Positions 1 through 13,150 of a stretch of DNA of 64,000 nucleotides are shown here, piece by piece. A program made the translations under genes and the position numbers. The notes below the pieces were generated by a model, which was not told the origin of the DNA, did no database searches, and saw only the letters and a list, made by a program, of their open reading frames with translations. The stretch covers positions 45,258,333-45,322,332 of the forward strand of contig NC_092686.1 of assembly GCF_964275005.1 (NCBI RefSeq). Direction: 5' to 3'. How positions within the stretch are numbered: position 1 is the first letter of the stretch; every line of letters begins with the position of its first letter. This stretch comes from Diadema setosum (taxonomy: Eukaryota > Echinodermata > Echinoidea > Diadematoida > Diadematidae).

Positions 1-116
1 CTAGCCGCTTTCCAACCGAATTGAGCCCTTTGATATCTCACTGATAAGATGATTGATTCTACCAGAATAGTCCTTCATTCCGATTCATCACCTCTTGATG
101 TCTTTCATATCCACAG

Positions 117-3100
117 GTGATGCATGACTGCAGAATTCCCGCCGCTAACCTGCACCGCCAGTTTGGAGTCAAGCTACTGAACGTCTTCGACACATCGGTG
201 AGAAACGATTCCCCCGACTCCTGGGGGTCAATTACAGTAGTAGACGCCATTGATATTTTATGCAGTTTAGTTTTGTCTGGTAGTAACGTGCTGGCTGCCA
301 GTTGACCTCGAATCCGACTGGAACACTTATTTGCCTATCTGAAAGTTTGCAGATGTATGATATATTCTGCGTGAAAAAAATGACAAAAATCGGATAAGAA
401 ATAAGGAAGTTCTGCCATTTGAAATTTCACATTTTTTTTTTCGGAAAACATTTCTTGACCAGTCCTTAATGAATATTCAAATCAGCAAGTTGACGATTTC
501 ATGTTCTCACAATTTCTCATTCATTTCATTTACAGAAATGACAAAAATCTCATATTTCAGCTATATGAATATAAAACTTGTCTTAAAATCACCAGTTAAC
601 TCTGATATATTATCCTCGTATGGGAAGATGCTTTTACTTATACACTGTATAAGCTAAAAATAAAAATTTTTCTGAATTTCATATAAAACATACATGAAAA
701 ATTGTGAGGGTATGCCATTTATAAACAATTTGCTCATTTGACTATTCATAAGGACTGGTCAAGAAATGTTTTCCGAAAAAATGTGAAATTTCAAAATGTC
801 ATATTTTCCTTATTTCTTATCCGATTTTTTGTCATCTTTGTATCATTCTGAGGGAATATTTTTCTCTTTCTTTTGAAGGCTATTTATTTTTGTGGTGGAT
901 TTCTTCTTTAAGGAGTTATATTTAAGTGCAAGCAACACGCAAGCATCTCTCTTTTAAAAAAAAAGTTCATTCGAGTCTGTCTGATTTTGATTTGTGAATG
1001 TCGGCAGCCTTGTAGGTTTCTTTTGTCTCAAAGTCATGAAAGTATTAATATACATTGTAATCACATTTTCTTCTTTGCGTACAAGAACGACGCATTTGGC
1101 TGTCAGGAAGGAGCAAAACGCCAATACATTATTGTACCCATTTGTACCATGTCAAAACTCCACATCAAGACGGTGATTTGATCTGCTATGCTGAAGTAAG
1201 ACATGCCGTTGTTTAATAGAGCAAAACTTCAGTGCGGAAATAGCAAGGTCTTAATGAAGATGGTTGCCATGCGTTCAATATTTTGATGATTGATGTTTCG
1301 CTATCAAATAACTCTGGAGATTAATAAATGTGACTCTGCATACTCCGTTTCTTTGCTGTCATGACGCTCATAGCTGGCTTACGAGACCTTGCTGTACCAG
1401 TGTAACCTGCTCCCCACCGAGCGGACAGAGGAGCGGCCCCGGATCGAGATGGCCGCTCTGTGTGAGCTCCTCGGGGAGAAGGCCCAGTCCGACATCGGGA
1501 AAGGACTGACAGAGACCCTGGAGAACAACCCACACATGTGGGCTGACAGACCGCTGTCGGAAGAGTTGATTCAGTACGCGGCGGGAACCGTGCGCTCCCT
1601 AGTACCCAGAGTCTTCAACAAACTTGATCGGTAAGACTTAATTCACACCTATACCGAATTCGCCATAATAGGTGGCTTAGATAGCTACCGCAAGTTTTAT
1701 ATTTTGTCTGTATGTGTGTGTTTATCGTTCTCAGGAGAAGAGCTGCGGTATGTTCGGTCTGAATGGTGTAATACCACCCTGCTAGATTCTGTCATGCAAT
1801 ACTCCAAGATTCAGTTCATTCTGTGCATGTATTAGTTTGTCGAAATAGAGTGAAAATTATAACGTGTTTGATTGGAAAAACATCGAAGGACGTAATAAAA
1901 TCTGCTATGTATAAGTTTATATGTACAGTACAGTATGTCCCCCAAAAAATTACAACGCGGCCTTCCGCAATGATATCTTTAAAAATAGTGAATGAATCTT
2001 AGTAAAAATTCAGGGTATGAAACTATAACTCATTGCCCACATCTTACAGAAAACCCCATTCGATTTGCTTCAGTGGTCAAAGAGAAATACGGAATTTTGT
2101 AGAGGATATCGGGAATCTCTTCTGTCCAAGTTCTGTCTATTGTTCACACACAAGATCATCGAAATGCTAAACTCGGAAGAATCCGATTCATGACATGCTT
2201 TACAACAATCCACATTTCTCTGTGACCGCTTAACCAAATTGAATGGGGTTTTCTGCAAAATAGAGCTAAGATGTTATACCTTAAGACTTTCAAGTAGCAC
2301 GTACACAGGTTGATCATAATAGGTGTTATCAATTCGAAAATCTGATTGTAATTTTTGGGGCGACTTACTGCAGTATGTCCCCCAAAAAATTACAATAAGA
2401 TTTTCGCATTGATAATGCCCAATATGATTAAATTTTTCAAATGCTACTTCAGGGTCTTGAAATATAACATTTTAGCTCTATTTTGCAGAAATCCCCATTC
2501 GATTTGGTTAAGCGGTCACAAAGAAATGTGGATTGTTGTAAAGCATGTCATGAATCAGATTCTTCCGAGTTTAGCATTTCGATGATCTTGTGTGTGAACA
2601 ATAGACAGAACTTGGACAGAAGAGATTCCCGATATCCTCTACAAAATTCCGTATTTCTCTTTGACCACTGAAGCAAATCGAATGGGGTTTTCTGTAAGAT
2701 GTGGGCTATGAGTTATAGTTTCATACCCTGAATTTGTATTTAGATTGATTCACTATTTTTAAAGATATCATTGCGGAAGGCCCCGTTGTAATTTTTTTTT
2801 GGGGGACATACTGTATGTATAAGTTTACCACAGTAGAGCTATTAAGCATACCAGAGTTAACCACTGCTGGGGCACTCGTCATATCGGCCAAACATAGTCA
2901 AAGTAAAATAAAACCAAGTGTAAATTAAAGATTTATAGAAATGGGACAATCCTTTAATCGATTTTTATCAGACAACGGGAATTTACAGACAGATGAATAG
3001 AGTGACAAACAGATAATGAAGTAAAAATTGAAGAAAAAAACCCCCTGAAAACTAAGGATATTGCCATCGTCATCTGAGGAAGTTGTTACTCCACAAAGCT

Positions 3101-3307
3101 AAGAATCTACATTTATTTTTGTCCGTATACAAAGTCAAATTTGCTATGACTCGATCCCCCTTCATCCCTAACACCATCCCCCAAATCAGTGACATCACCG
3201 GTATCCTTTTCGGATTTTGACACAGACTCATTCACCCAGCCTGGCAGCAGTACTTTGACTGGCGGTGCGAGCACACTCTCCTTCATACCCAAACTGCCGA
3301 GGAGTAG
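117..3307 (+). CDS. EXD1-like exonuclease-domain protein, copy A (3' part only; active site degenerate)
   Basis: This is the last three exons of a gene whose 5' part lies left of the window: 117-197, 1374-1630 and 3226-3307 (stop TAG). Introns have AG/GT borders with phases 0 and 2, identical to those of the downstream complete copy. The exons match that copy block by block: a VMHDCR segment, then LAYETLLYQC...IQYAAGTVRSLVPRV, then LIHPAWQQYFDW. The family is the DEDDy 3'-5' exonuclease domain of EXD1, a piRNA-pathway protein. The second motif reads HDCRIP where the copy at 13801 has HDCRSD, and the third reads YAAGT where that copy has YAALD. Two metal-binding aspartates are therefore missing and this copy is probably not a nuclease. 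An AATAAA at about 3474 could serve as poly(A) signal. The family call is strong; full protein length is unknown. Confidence 0.8.
381..834. mobile_element. Foldback MITE with about 100-bp terminal inverted repeats
   Basis: The left end (tgacaaaaatcggataag) reappears as its reverse complement at 815-834, and the match continues inward for about 100 bases, including the segment aacatttcttgaccagtcc at about 448-466 and its mirror near 752-770. The element is non-autonomous, about 454 bp, and lies in the intron after the first visible exon of EXD1-like copy A. No coding capacity is seen. Confidence 0.8.
1931..2813. mobile_element. Long inverted palindrome, TA-flanked mariner-like foldback (883 bp)
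   Basis: The arms 1931-2370 and 2371-2813 are near-perfect reverse complements meeting at an ACTGCAGT centre. The outer ends are CAGTATGTCCCCCAAAAAA and its complement, and a TA lies on each side, as in Tc1/mariner insertions. Each arm itself has terminal inverted repeats, so the unit looks like two head-to-head copies of a 440-bp MITE that moved as one. Small open frames of 62 codons on opposite strands are mirror images of each other and not genes. It sits in the last intron of EXD1-like copy A. Confidence 0.85.
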
Positions 3308-5900
3308 CGGGAAAAAGCATCCGACGTGCGGGTGGTATCACTTTCGCTGCCCCTCCCGTACCTTACCTTTCCCAGGGTGAAAACAAGTACAGCTGTATGT
3401 CTTTGTATTCAAAATACACTGCAAACTTCGTGCTTCGTTTGATAAGTCTATATTCATTTTGATACTTTATGAAAATAAAAGACAAGTTGTTATGTGTTAT
3501 TGTGAGTCAATGTGTTGTCGATACGGTCGTAAAATTTCTCGATATAATCGTTATGTCTAAAGAAAGCGAAAATGATGAGATTTATGCGGTTACTTATCAT
3601 GTGTGTTTTTTCACAATCTTTCATGTTAAACATGATGTTTCTACGGTAGTTATGTGATTAATTGCTTTCGTTCTTTGTCGAGTTTTCAGCAGTAGCAAAA
3701 GATGCTGTGTTTAACGTAGATTATTGTAGCAGGGTAAACTGTTTAAAGACGAACGAGAACTCCCAATTTGGCATGTAACTGTAGATGATGGCAGTTTTAT
3801 ATTATGTTTACCCGCTCCTTCTCTTTTTCGTAGTTGCAGATGTGATTTAGAAAGTATTATCTGTCATTATTTCACTCCTTTTTTTTTGCACGATTATTGC
3901 TCTTTTTTTTTCCGTTACCAGTGCCAAGTTCATTTATTCAATAGACGACCTAAGTTGTATAATCACCTACTACAACACACGTCTTGTTTATGTATCTGTA
4001 GTGTTAACTTTGTTATGTATAGATATCGTTATGCCGAAGTGTATGCATGCATTCATTTCAAGTTGTAAGCCTACCTCAAAATCTGAGAAGCTTGAAGAAT
4101 AGCTATGCGTGACTGTAGTAAGTTCTTGTCTATTGTCAAGTTTCTGTGCTTAAGGCATCAATGATAATAATTGTGCTCGATGTCTGCGAATCCTAGTGTC
4201 AATGAATATACAGTACGGTCTGTCTATCTCTGACAACTGCAATGGAGGATGTGAAAGCTGTTTGAACGTAGATGTCTTGAAAGGACTGGATATACCAGAT
4301 TATACCTCTTCAGTTGAAATTGACACAAACACAAGTAGAGTGTGACATTGTAATGTCTTTTTCATATCATTACTTCGAACACCAAAACATGATTATGACG
4401 AGTCTATGTTTGCATAATTATGTTCTCATTTCTGAAAATTCCACAACTTCAGAAGTTAATAGATCCGCGCGCTCCAAAACAAAAACCAGCATGTTTTGCC
4501 TGAGCATAAACCTCCCTCTATTGTTTGAAAAACAGTAGATAGCCGGCAAAATAATTATGCAATAGCCTTGCCTGGATGAAAATAACACAACTCCAATGTC
4601 TACCAGGGTTTTATACTTTAGCTCTGTACATGCACAGAATGACTACCACACATGTCAATGATTTTGTCACAAAATGGATCTGTAAGTTTGTATGAATTTG
4701 ACATAAGTTTGAGTAAAACTCTGTTGAAATCAAAGCCAAATGCGTGCTAGTTGCAAGTCTTTATGCCCTGTCTACTAATTGCATCATACTATTCAAGCGC
4801 GTAAACAGGTCTGTGATTACTGCATACGTTGTGGATATGACAAGAAACATGGCGTATGATGATGAGTTGGTAAAAAACGCATATTGGATATATGCATTAA
4901 TGACCGCCATGGATACGTCACGAAGTACATGCTGCTTGAATGTAAGCTCTGTTTGAATACACATTGATGTGTCATGAAACCCTCTCTTTAAGTTCGAATA
5001 AAATCACTTTTCGAAGAGCAAATTCTGTTGTATTTTTTGTTTCATTGTTTCGTGCTCATGAATCGGGGTAAGAAGGCAATAATCCAGGCCAATTTCTGTA
5101 GAGAGGTATCCAAGTATACTAACAAGGGTCGTTTGTACTTTCTCAGGTTTGGGAAATAAGAGTGCAGTACAGTATTACATTATATTTATGCATGTACTGT
5201 ATGTCTAAAGAACGTCATCCTATCTCTTTGGCGCCAATAAAAGTCATGTAAAGTATGCAAATCAGATATGACAGACCCAGAGAGGTTAGGGGAGGGAGGG
5301 GGACCTCATGGAACAAGATAATGGATAAAATGATGTTGTTAACGGAAACAAGAGTAGAATCCTATCTGTCAAATAAAAATGTGCACTATTAGTTATGGCA
5401 GTAAGATTTATTTGAACTACACGGTAATACTAAAGTGCCTTTAAAATTTAGTTCCGTACGTGGTATTTTGCACATGAGGCCGGTTTACTAATGCATGCAA
5501 TCTTGTGGATCTTATGTTTTTTCTCCGAGGACCTAGCAATGTAATACTGTACTTGTAGGTTATTACATCCGCACATATACATTTAAATACATTTTAGTAC
5601 TTGGAATCTAGTTTGCATGCATTCGTTGGTCTATCGGGCAAAGCTTGGACAAGCATTCTGGTTGTAAGGAACGACGTCTGTTATGAAGCGGGGCACAAAA
5701 TATGAGCATTTGAGTAAACGGGTGTATTAGCTCCAGTATCTTCCTACCAAAGTGCGTGTTCGCAGTCTTGTGTTGTACCATAGACCCATTCCAGTTTTCT
5801 TTGGTGTATATTATGGTATGGCAGGAGGTAATTGAACTAAAGATGCCTATATGTTTGTGTCATTCATCCGAGTTTTTCCTCTTCCCGAGTGTTGGAGGCA
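3308..5900. other. Downstream of EXD1-like copy A: no recognisable gene or repeat
   Basis: This AT-rich stretch follows the stop of the first EXD1-like gene. AATAAA hexamers occur near 3474 and 4997, so part may be 3' UTR. Open frames are short and show no domain similarity or codon bias. I see no foldback or tandem structure. Confidence 0.4.
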
Positions 5901-6008
5901 TGCCCTCACAACAAACGACATAGTCAATCATTATTTTTTCCATATATCCATCCGTCAAATCCTTTTTTCCCTTCAATTCTAAAGTATCTGTTCATCGTTC
6001 GGTACCCA

Positions 6009-6270
6009 TTCCCATCTGTCTGGCTTGTTTGTTTGTTTGTTTGTTTGTTTTCATTTTCAATCGCACAATATGACATGTCTAGATAGATAGCCCATACTCG
6101 GTTGCACTATAGTTGGTCCTCTATGGGGTCCAGTGTGAATACCTCAACGGGTAAGCTAGCACCCTGCATTTTGAATGAATAGACTGGGATCTTACACATG
6201 GAACCTTCATCATTCATTAATGTCCTATCCGCCGGACAGAGTGTTTTGCTTGTACTGGAAGAGTGGGGGG
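6009..6270 (-). mobile_element. 3' part of a tRNA-derived SINE (truncated copy)
   Basis: A (TTTG)n run at about 6027-6050 is followed by 'agcccatact...ggtcctctatggggtccag' and 'atgtcctatccgccggacag'. These match the body of the better preserved SINE at 19598-19956. The tRNA-like head is absent; the copy ends near a poly-G run at 6264-6287. Confidence 0.7.
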
Positions 6271-7195
6271 TGGGGGGGGGGGGGGGGCACGATACGTTAC
6301 TTATTGAGCTACCTCCACCCTGGAAGTGTGCGTCAGCTTTTTATCGCAACATGTACTGAGCCTACCGTATTTCACCGTCACTTTCAGTTCTCCTTGAAAC
6401 AAATCGTCCTCACCTCAAGTCATATTCCTTGTGTCATCACTTCAATATTCCAAGGAGAACACTTTTTTGGGGAGGAAGCGATATGATAGGGCCTACCACA
6501 TGCGAAGATTGGCAGGATCAACTGCTTGTCGGACATTCCCTTAATAGTGACTCACACGCTTTTTATGATTGGGTCAAGCTGAGAAGTTTTATGAGAAAGT
6601 TCATTTCTGTAAATTTGTGTTTGACACTTTGATACAACTATACAGACGCCGTCCACACGATGTTTTCATTCAAAATTGGTATAATGATCATACGTATTTA
6701 CAGAATATTACAGATGCAGGGAAATGCATCGCAAAGTTAAAAGAAGATTAACCTAATTGCTGTCATGGGGATCGATCAGAGTATATACTGCTAACAATTT
6801 GTAACTAAAAGGAGTCACACCAACGGTAATAGAAGCAAAACTACACAGTGAGGATTGATATATTACCTACAATGTAGGCTACTTCGTGTATGTACATCAA
6901 TGATTGTTACAAAATCTCACGTCTGAGGAAATTAGTTTTTTTTTCATTGATAAGAGTCACCGTCGTGGAGTAAGACAGAATAATCGCAATAACCTCTATC
7001 AGAATTTACATTTATGGAGTATTAATGTGACTGTTCATACTGCAGATGATATGACGTGATGACTGCAGATATGACGATATGATATGACGATATGACTGCA
7101 GATGATATGACGTGACAGTCTGAGTTTTCCTTGAGGTCCACAACAAGCAAATAAATAGTAATAATAATAACACATTAAAAGAAGAAAAAGGTTAA

Positions 7196-7551
7196 AGGTA
7201 CATACCATTTGGAGCAGTGATTTTAAAAGTGTTCGAGATATCACATTTGAAGCATATGTGTAGGTCAGTTTTGTTGCATCACAAAACATCCCATCATATA
7301 AAAATTTCGCAATAAAGCCTAAAATATAAGGAGATGTCACTATTTTTCTCAATAAACCATAACTGTAGACGGTTGTCATGCAAACATCTCATCATAATCA
7401 CTGTTCACATTTTGTATATCTAACAATGCCTAACATTGATTACACTGGTTCAAAGTTTTACATTGGTCGTTTCGATAAGTAACTCACATTTTAGAACTAT
7501 TTTGAAGCACCAAATATGGGTTTTTGTTTCATCAAATGGTAAATTATGCCT
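7196..7551. mobile_element. TTAA-flanked foldback MITE, family D
   Basis: The left end AGGTACATACCATTTG is mirrored by caaatggtaaattatgcct at the right end. A TTAA precedes it and a decayed TTAT follows it. The core contains a 'ataaaaatttcgcaataaag' block shared with copies at 23540-23740 and, reversed, at 53422-53778. No coding capacity. Confidence 0.72.
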
Positions 7552-8047
7552 TTATTTCTCACAGACGTGAGATATTGTAGCAATCATTGATGTACACAGT
7601 AGGCCTATGCAGCTGTCCTTGTAGTCATTTTATAGCATTCCTCTGGTAGAGCGCACTCGCCACCTCGATCACGCACTTTCAGTACCTAATGCCAGAATAC
7701 ATCAACTGGTGAAATATTTCATTCCCGCCACGTGTATAGGGCCTACGTCTTGTTGGGAAGATCTCGTTTTAGCTGTCTCCAGTCGTTGAAACATAGAGTC
7801 CAGTAAGCAGATTAGAAACAAAAGTGATATGATTTGTGATTTTGAATGAAATAAAGTGTCCGATACATAAATTGCTGTAGGCCTATAAGGTAGATTGCTG
7901 GGGGGGGGGGGGGTAAAAGTTTAATGATAACGCCCCCCCCCCCCACACACACACACACAAACACAGCGGAAGGACACAAAGTCATTGGTGTTATTTCTTC
8001 TGCTTTCTGATTTTCTAAAGACCCCCACCCTCCCCCCGCAAATGACA

Positions 8048-8078
8048 ATAAATAAATAAATAAATAAATAAATAAAAC
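8048..8078. repeat. (AAAT)n microsatellite next to poly-G/poly-C runs
   Basis: A tetranucleotide AAAT/TAAA array directly follows short poly-G, poly-C and CA runs between about 7900 and 8040. Translated frames across it are artefacts of the repeat. Confidence 0.85.
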
Positions 8079-8652
8079 AAAATAAAATAAAACGGCTTCG
8101 GGGATACTGAGTAATTACGTCATGTTTAGCAAACCACTGATTGGCCGCTAAATTACATTGTTCGGATTGCCTATTGTGTAATATTGCAGTTGAGATGGCG
8201 TACACGCAAAAAGTGCACAACTTTTTACACCACTGGACAGTGGAGCATGACGGGTGTACCTGTGACCACAGACACTGGGCATAATTGACCCTCTCAGGAC
8301 CAACTATTGAAACTGTGTGAACGTGGAGTAATAATTACCTGAACGTGTGACCACTGATCGCTCCTCGGTATAAGCCGCGCGACCTCGACGGAGAGCTGTG
8401 TGGTTGTTTGACTTGTCCTCTTTTCGTATGAAGCCGCGGGGCGTTGTTAAAACTCGAGAAGTGAACTACCGTATTATGCCCAATCGCCCTTGCCCCATTC
8501 GAAATTCCAGACGTATTACAAAAAGACAAAGAGGGAAAGAGAGAAAAAAAGAAGTGAAGGTGATGGGAGTCCAACCACAGTATAATGCCTCCCAGTAAAT
8601 CTATTTGCGTCGAATAAGAGAAACACATTATAATTATGTGCGTGGAATGGGA

Positions 8653-9536
8653 CAATGACCCCCCAAAAATAAAGAAATGCAGTTTGATCTGTGCATATAA
8701 GAGTCGTGAATCAATTACAATGCAATCTCAGGGTATGAGACTATAACTTATTACTTACATCCTGCAGAAAACCACTTTTAATTTGCTTCAGTAGTCACAT
8801 AGAAATGAGGATCTTTGGAAAAAAAAAATATGTCAGAATTCCCTTCCCTCCGAGTTTTGTAAGAAAACGCGTTATCGATTGTGTTTACGCCTTACAAATA
8901 CCTTAAGTTGTTCATTGTGTTCTCTGGAAAATCTCTTTCGAAAAAGTGACTGCCTGTTTCTTTTCATTTTCAACTAAAGAAGTGAAAAAATTAATTACCT
9001 CAAAAAAGATGCAGATTTTTTATAGTTTTGCAAACATCAGTAAGGTGTGAAAATAAATGATTAAATAAAGATATGAAAATACACTGTATTGACTCATCAT
9101 TGAAGACTTGTATGGGTTGAGGTTTTCTTCCATTTGGGATCTCTGTTTTCTATTTTCTTTTCTTCTTTTCACTCTCTTTTCATGTAAAGATGATCATGAC
9201 ATCAATATCTATATATTCACAAATTTATATATTGATGCAATGTTTGCCCTGTCATTTGTGAGCAGTATATAATTTCATTCATACGGATGTCAAGAGCATT
9301 CAAGAGCATCCAAGTGCTAAACTTGGAAGAAATGGATCCACGACATGCATTTCCGAGATCCACATTTCTCCATGACCACTGAACCAAATTGAATCCGCTT
9401 TTCTGTATGATGCTGGTATTAAGCTATAGTCTCATACCCTGAAATTACATTTAGCTCGTTTAATCATTTCGAAAGTTATCAATGCGAAAAGTCCGATTGT
9501 AATATTTTTTTTTTCCGGGCATACTGTAATACGAAC
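8653..9536. mobile_element. Diverged copy of the 883-bp mariner-like foldback
   Basis: The ends (accccccaaaaat at the left; ccgggcatactg followed by TA at the right) and inner blocks such as 'cagggtatgagactataact' and 'ccaaattgaatccgctttt' match the element at 1931-2813. Total length is almost the same (884 bp), so the whole palindromic unit, rather than a single arm, appears to be the mobile form. It is more mutated and hence older. Confidence 0.75.
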
Positions 9537-10829
9537 TATCATTACCGTAGTTTGAGAACAGTCAATGCAGTTAGGGGTCAACGCTCTTCGAAGACCAAAC
9601 TCAAGATATCTACTTAGAAAAATGTGACCACTGATTTCTATGTAACTATAATATACATGGCAATCAGTGATCATGCAAACCCTTCAAGGGGCAACCATAT
9701 TGTTCAGTGTCGGGAGAGACAGGGGCGTTAGAGTGTTCCCAGAAACGAACCCAGCAAACCACCTGACAAACAAAATTGTTCACGTTTGTGCATCTATTTT
9801 TTTTTTCGCGGTCGAAATACTGGAATCATCAGACGAGCCAAAGCCCCCATGGTGACTAATCACTCGTATTTTTTGCGATACAGTCGAAGCTTTCTGATCA
9901 TTGTATTTGTGCTGCCCGACATCGAAACAAGAGTTTTGTGACAAAAATGATACAAGGAGGGATCTTGATTGTATGACGTCATGACCTATTAATCATTAAT
10001 ATAATGATCATTTTGAATACTCAGATACCTTCGATCACTGTTAGGTAAAAGGCATTTTGGGAGTAACTTGTTGACCAGCTATATAAGTTTCTCCCCTTTC
10101 GTCACAGTATTTGAATATGTAAATTTTTAAAACCTATCCCAAATGACCCATACACATTTTAATTATTCTGCGCTGCCAAAGTTTGTGATATGCAATAATG
10201 CACATTCTCAGTGAAATGAAAAAAAAAAAAAGTGTTTTGCTCTTGATTCATAAATTGCTACAGCTTGGGATTTCATGTTTTCTAATGGCAAGTTATTTCA
10301 CAATTTATGGAACTACACAGGCAAATTGCTGGTATCTTAATTTTAGTTTTGTTTTACACATGGAATTCGTAAAAGTCGGCCCTATACAATATGAAGGATT
10401 GTGTAACGCTTCCACACGTATCCACGCTTTACGTAATTTCGGACAAATTAAAGACATGGTTTGATATAATAGTAATACAATACCACTGTAAAGCAGGAAT
10501 GGTACATGAGACAGATGTTAGTGTAAAACACACTCTAATTGGAGACAAATACAAACCTGGCCCTTTCCAATATTGTCAGAGTTGGGTTATGGGTGAGGCT
10601 AAGCTGAGACATTTATACGCATCATTGCTGATAGCTTCATGAGAAGAGTAATGATAACACATAAGAATGACCGCCATCTCGAGTAGATTTTATGTTTTTT
10701 TTTTATATGTAATCCTGACAAGGGATGAGATTAAGGAGTACCACCAGCTCATTAGTGTTTATTATCTACTCTAATTCAAACATATCTCTCTTTTTTATAC
10801 ATTAAAAAACCAGTATATAGCATTATGAG

Positions 10830-11290
10830 CTCTCGATGTGCTATGTCCACTGCGTCTATGTGATGCTGTGAAAGATGCTGTAAAAATAGACAAAGTGCAA
10901 CGTCGAGCAACAAGACTAGTGCATCCCCTTCGACATCTGCAGTACGCATCACTACTTGAACAGTTAAAGCTACTTACTGGCCTACAGACGTTACAATAGG
11001 TCAGACATGAAACAATTCTACAAAATTGTACAGGCAATAGACGCTCTCCCAGTCAACTGACTTCTTTGACTTTTCATCTGGCAGCCGAACAAGAGGACAT
11101 CGATTTAGATTTTGAAGAAGCGTGTCATGTCAAAATTGATGCAGTCCTCTATTTCTCAGAGTGATATCGGAATGGAACAGTCTGCCTTCGTATGTACTAG
11201 TATGGAGCACTTCAATCAACACATTCAAAACAAATCCAAAGAAATTTTGGGCGAGTTCCGGTAAGATAGATGATTTTAACCCTGATGAAG
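10830..11290 (+). mobile_element. Degraded LINE reverse-transcriptase 3' fragment
   Basis: A frame reading DKVQRRATRLVHPLRHLQY, and further on SEWNSLPSYVLV plus NTFKTNPKKFW, matches the conserved C-terminal region of non-LTR retrotransposon polymerases (CR1/jockey-like 'VQRRATK..', 'WNSLP..V', 'FK..LDKHW'). The blocks are in different frames with stops between, so this is an old 5'-truncated remnant. Confidence 0.7.
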
Positions 11291-11956
11291 TTTTCAACTG
11301 TCCAACTGCACAGAGCCTATCACACAGAAATCAACCATCTTCATTGGTGCAGAGGGGCAAATAAGTTTGGTATAACTTTCGATGTATGCTTTCCAAGGTA
11401 TGATGCATGGTGAATGTGTCGAATGAATGTACATGGGATAGACATGTGCGAAGTGTGTGTGGTGAAACAGCGAGGGAAATGTTGTGAGTGAGTAATTTTC
11501 ATGTTATGCTGAGTAATGTTTTTTTATGCCCTTTAAATGGTACTCAAACAACTGATTTTCATTGCTACGTGTGTTTAAAAGAACGATGAAATTAACAGTG
11601 ATGATTGTTATAGATTTTAGTGCTTATTGTTATTATAATCATTGTTATCACTGTGACGTTAATGTTATCATGATATATACGCTGCTCAAGTCGAGGCTCA
11701 ACGTACAGATATATATTTTTTTCATTCATTCATTTCATTTCATTTCATTTATTTCATTTCCAACAATGTAAAACATTTTCATGCACAAAATAACACAATA
11801 TCAATAAAATATAACAGTTGTGTAGAATAATCAATACAATAGTTGTGTAGAAGCGGATACAAAAACGCTGCTGGTACCTTTTCAAGGTACCAAATCTCTG
11901 TTATGTTGAACCTACAGTTTCTCCAGTAATAAACGTCTCTCGGCAAAAAAAAACCC

Positions 11957-11959
11957 AAA

Positions 11960-12010
<51 letters not shown>

Positions 12011-12058
12011 ATGAATGAATAAAAATGAATATATAAACAAATAAATAAATAAATAAAA
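11957..12058. repeat. (AAAT)n microsatellite
   Basis: About 100 bases of AAAT repeats with a few ATGA interruptions. Several overlapping reading frames through it (Leu/Ile/Tyr-rich on the minus strand) are repeat artefacts. Confidence 0.95.
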
Positions 12059-12269
12059 GGAAGATTTCTTTCTCTTTGTGTAGCACACATTCATTGGACA
12101 AATGCCTACTGCAGTATTTTAATCACCGCATATTCTTTTCTTTAAAACAATATCTAGTTGCATTGAAGATCACTTTTGTATTTGGCTATTTAGTCTTTTC
12201 ACTTAATTTTTTTTTTCCGAAAAAAAAAAAACACCCCCAAATTGTTCACAAGTTACAGAGAATAGGGTA

Positions 12270-13010
12270 AATCATAAACGTGCAAAATCATCTCTTGACT
12301 CGTTATTGCCTTGTTACATACAATGAGAAGCAAGATTTCCACTGACAATGGCAAGGAGTGTGTTGGCAGTCCACGATTACAGTCCTTACTCCGAAAAGTT
12401 GACCTCGAATCAACTGATTGCGCAACTAAAAAGGTGTAACCCATGCGTTATCACACTTCCCAGCGGTTTGCGTGCACAAGCTGCTTACTTTATGCAAATG
12501 AGGCCTTATCGCCGCGCCTGTTATGACGTGATCGTGCGCGCCGAGGCCATAATGGTGGGGATTCCCCTGTATGGTTTTCCCCAGCCCCGTAGTACTCAGT
12601 ATCTTACGCACACATGCCCAATTGTGTACAGGGTGCCATAAAAAGAAAGAAAGAAAAAAAAAAAAAGCCCAAAACGAAAACCCCAAATCGGCATCAATTC
12701 AATGACTACGTATATCATATATCAGAATACAGCGTCCAAGAGACGTTATGTGCACCAAAATCTTATGCAATTGTATTACAAGATAAGATATTGTGAATCC
12801 AGGTACATTTATCACGTTGCACTGTACAGTCATTAAAGAAATGGAATTTTACCCTAATTGTCTAGTTACGGCAGCTAATTGTGGAAACTCTTGTACCGAG
12901 CCTACCGCCTTTAGAAGATTGGAGACATTCATGAACTGACAAAACGTCCATCACAAGTTACGACAACATTGAAGATTTCTGACTCGCTGCACTGAATAGG
13001 CCTTCAGCGG
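12270..13010. other. Intergenic stretch without recognised gene
   Basis: A 97-codon frame at 12348-12641 shows no domain similarity. The stretch contains a perfect ATGCAAAT octamer near 12493 inside a locally GC-richer patch with CpGs (12440-12560). I cannot assign a function; it could be a regulatory patch or an unrecognised repeat. Confidence 0.25.
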
Positions 13011-13150
13011 GGCATTTCATGAAGCATTTTGTCAGATATTTTTTCTGACAAAATGTTATATGAAGCTACTGAAATCCTTGCATCTGATTGGCTGAGAGCA
13101 AATTCGTCAGACAAAGTTGTCGGACAACTCGCCATCTCTGTTTACAGATA
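13005..13150. mobile_element. Fragment of a 'tttcatgaagc' foldback MITE
   Basis: The stretch holds gcatttcatgaagcatttt, a short palindrome around tgtcagatattttttctgaca, and 'tctgattggctgagag', a combination typical of dispersed foldback elements in marine invertebrates. The second terminal repeat is not seen here, so the call is tentative. Confidence 0.4.

Noticed and set aside
2070-2671. Two similar 62-codon open frames on opposite strands, possibly a duplicated small gene
   Set aside because: They are mirror images caused by the inverted arms of the palindromic MITE at 1931-2813.
3189-3380. Alternative last exon of EXD1-like copy A in a Ser/Pro-rich frame
   Set aside because: It needs a splice phase that does not match the preceding exon; the acceptor at 3225 gives a phase-correct LIHPAWQQYF ending that aligns with copy B.
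11779-12101. Hydrophobic open frames on the minus strand resembling membrane peptides
   Set aside because: They are translations of an (AAAT)n repeat.
12348-12641. 97-codon open frame with some CpG content
   Set aside because: No domain similarity, no splice partner and no conservation evidence; could not be told from chance.
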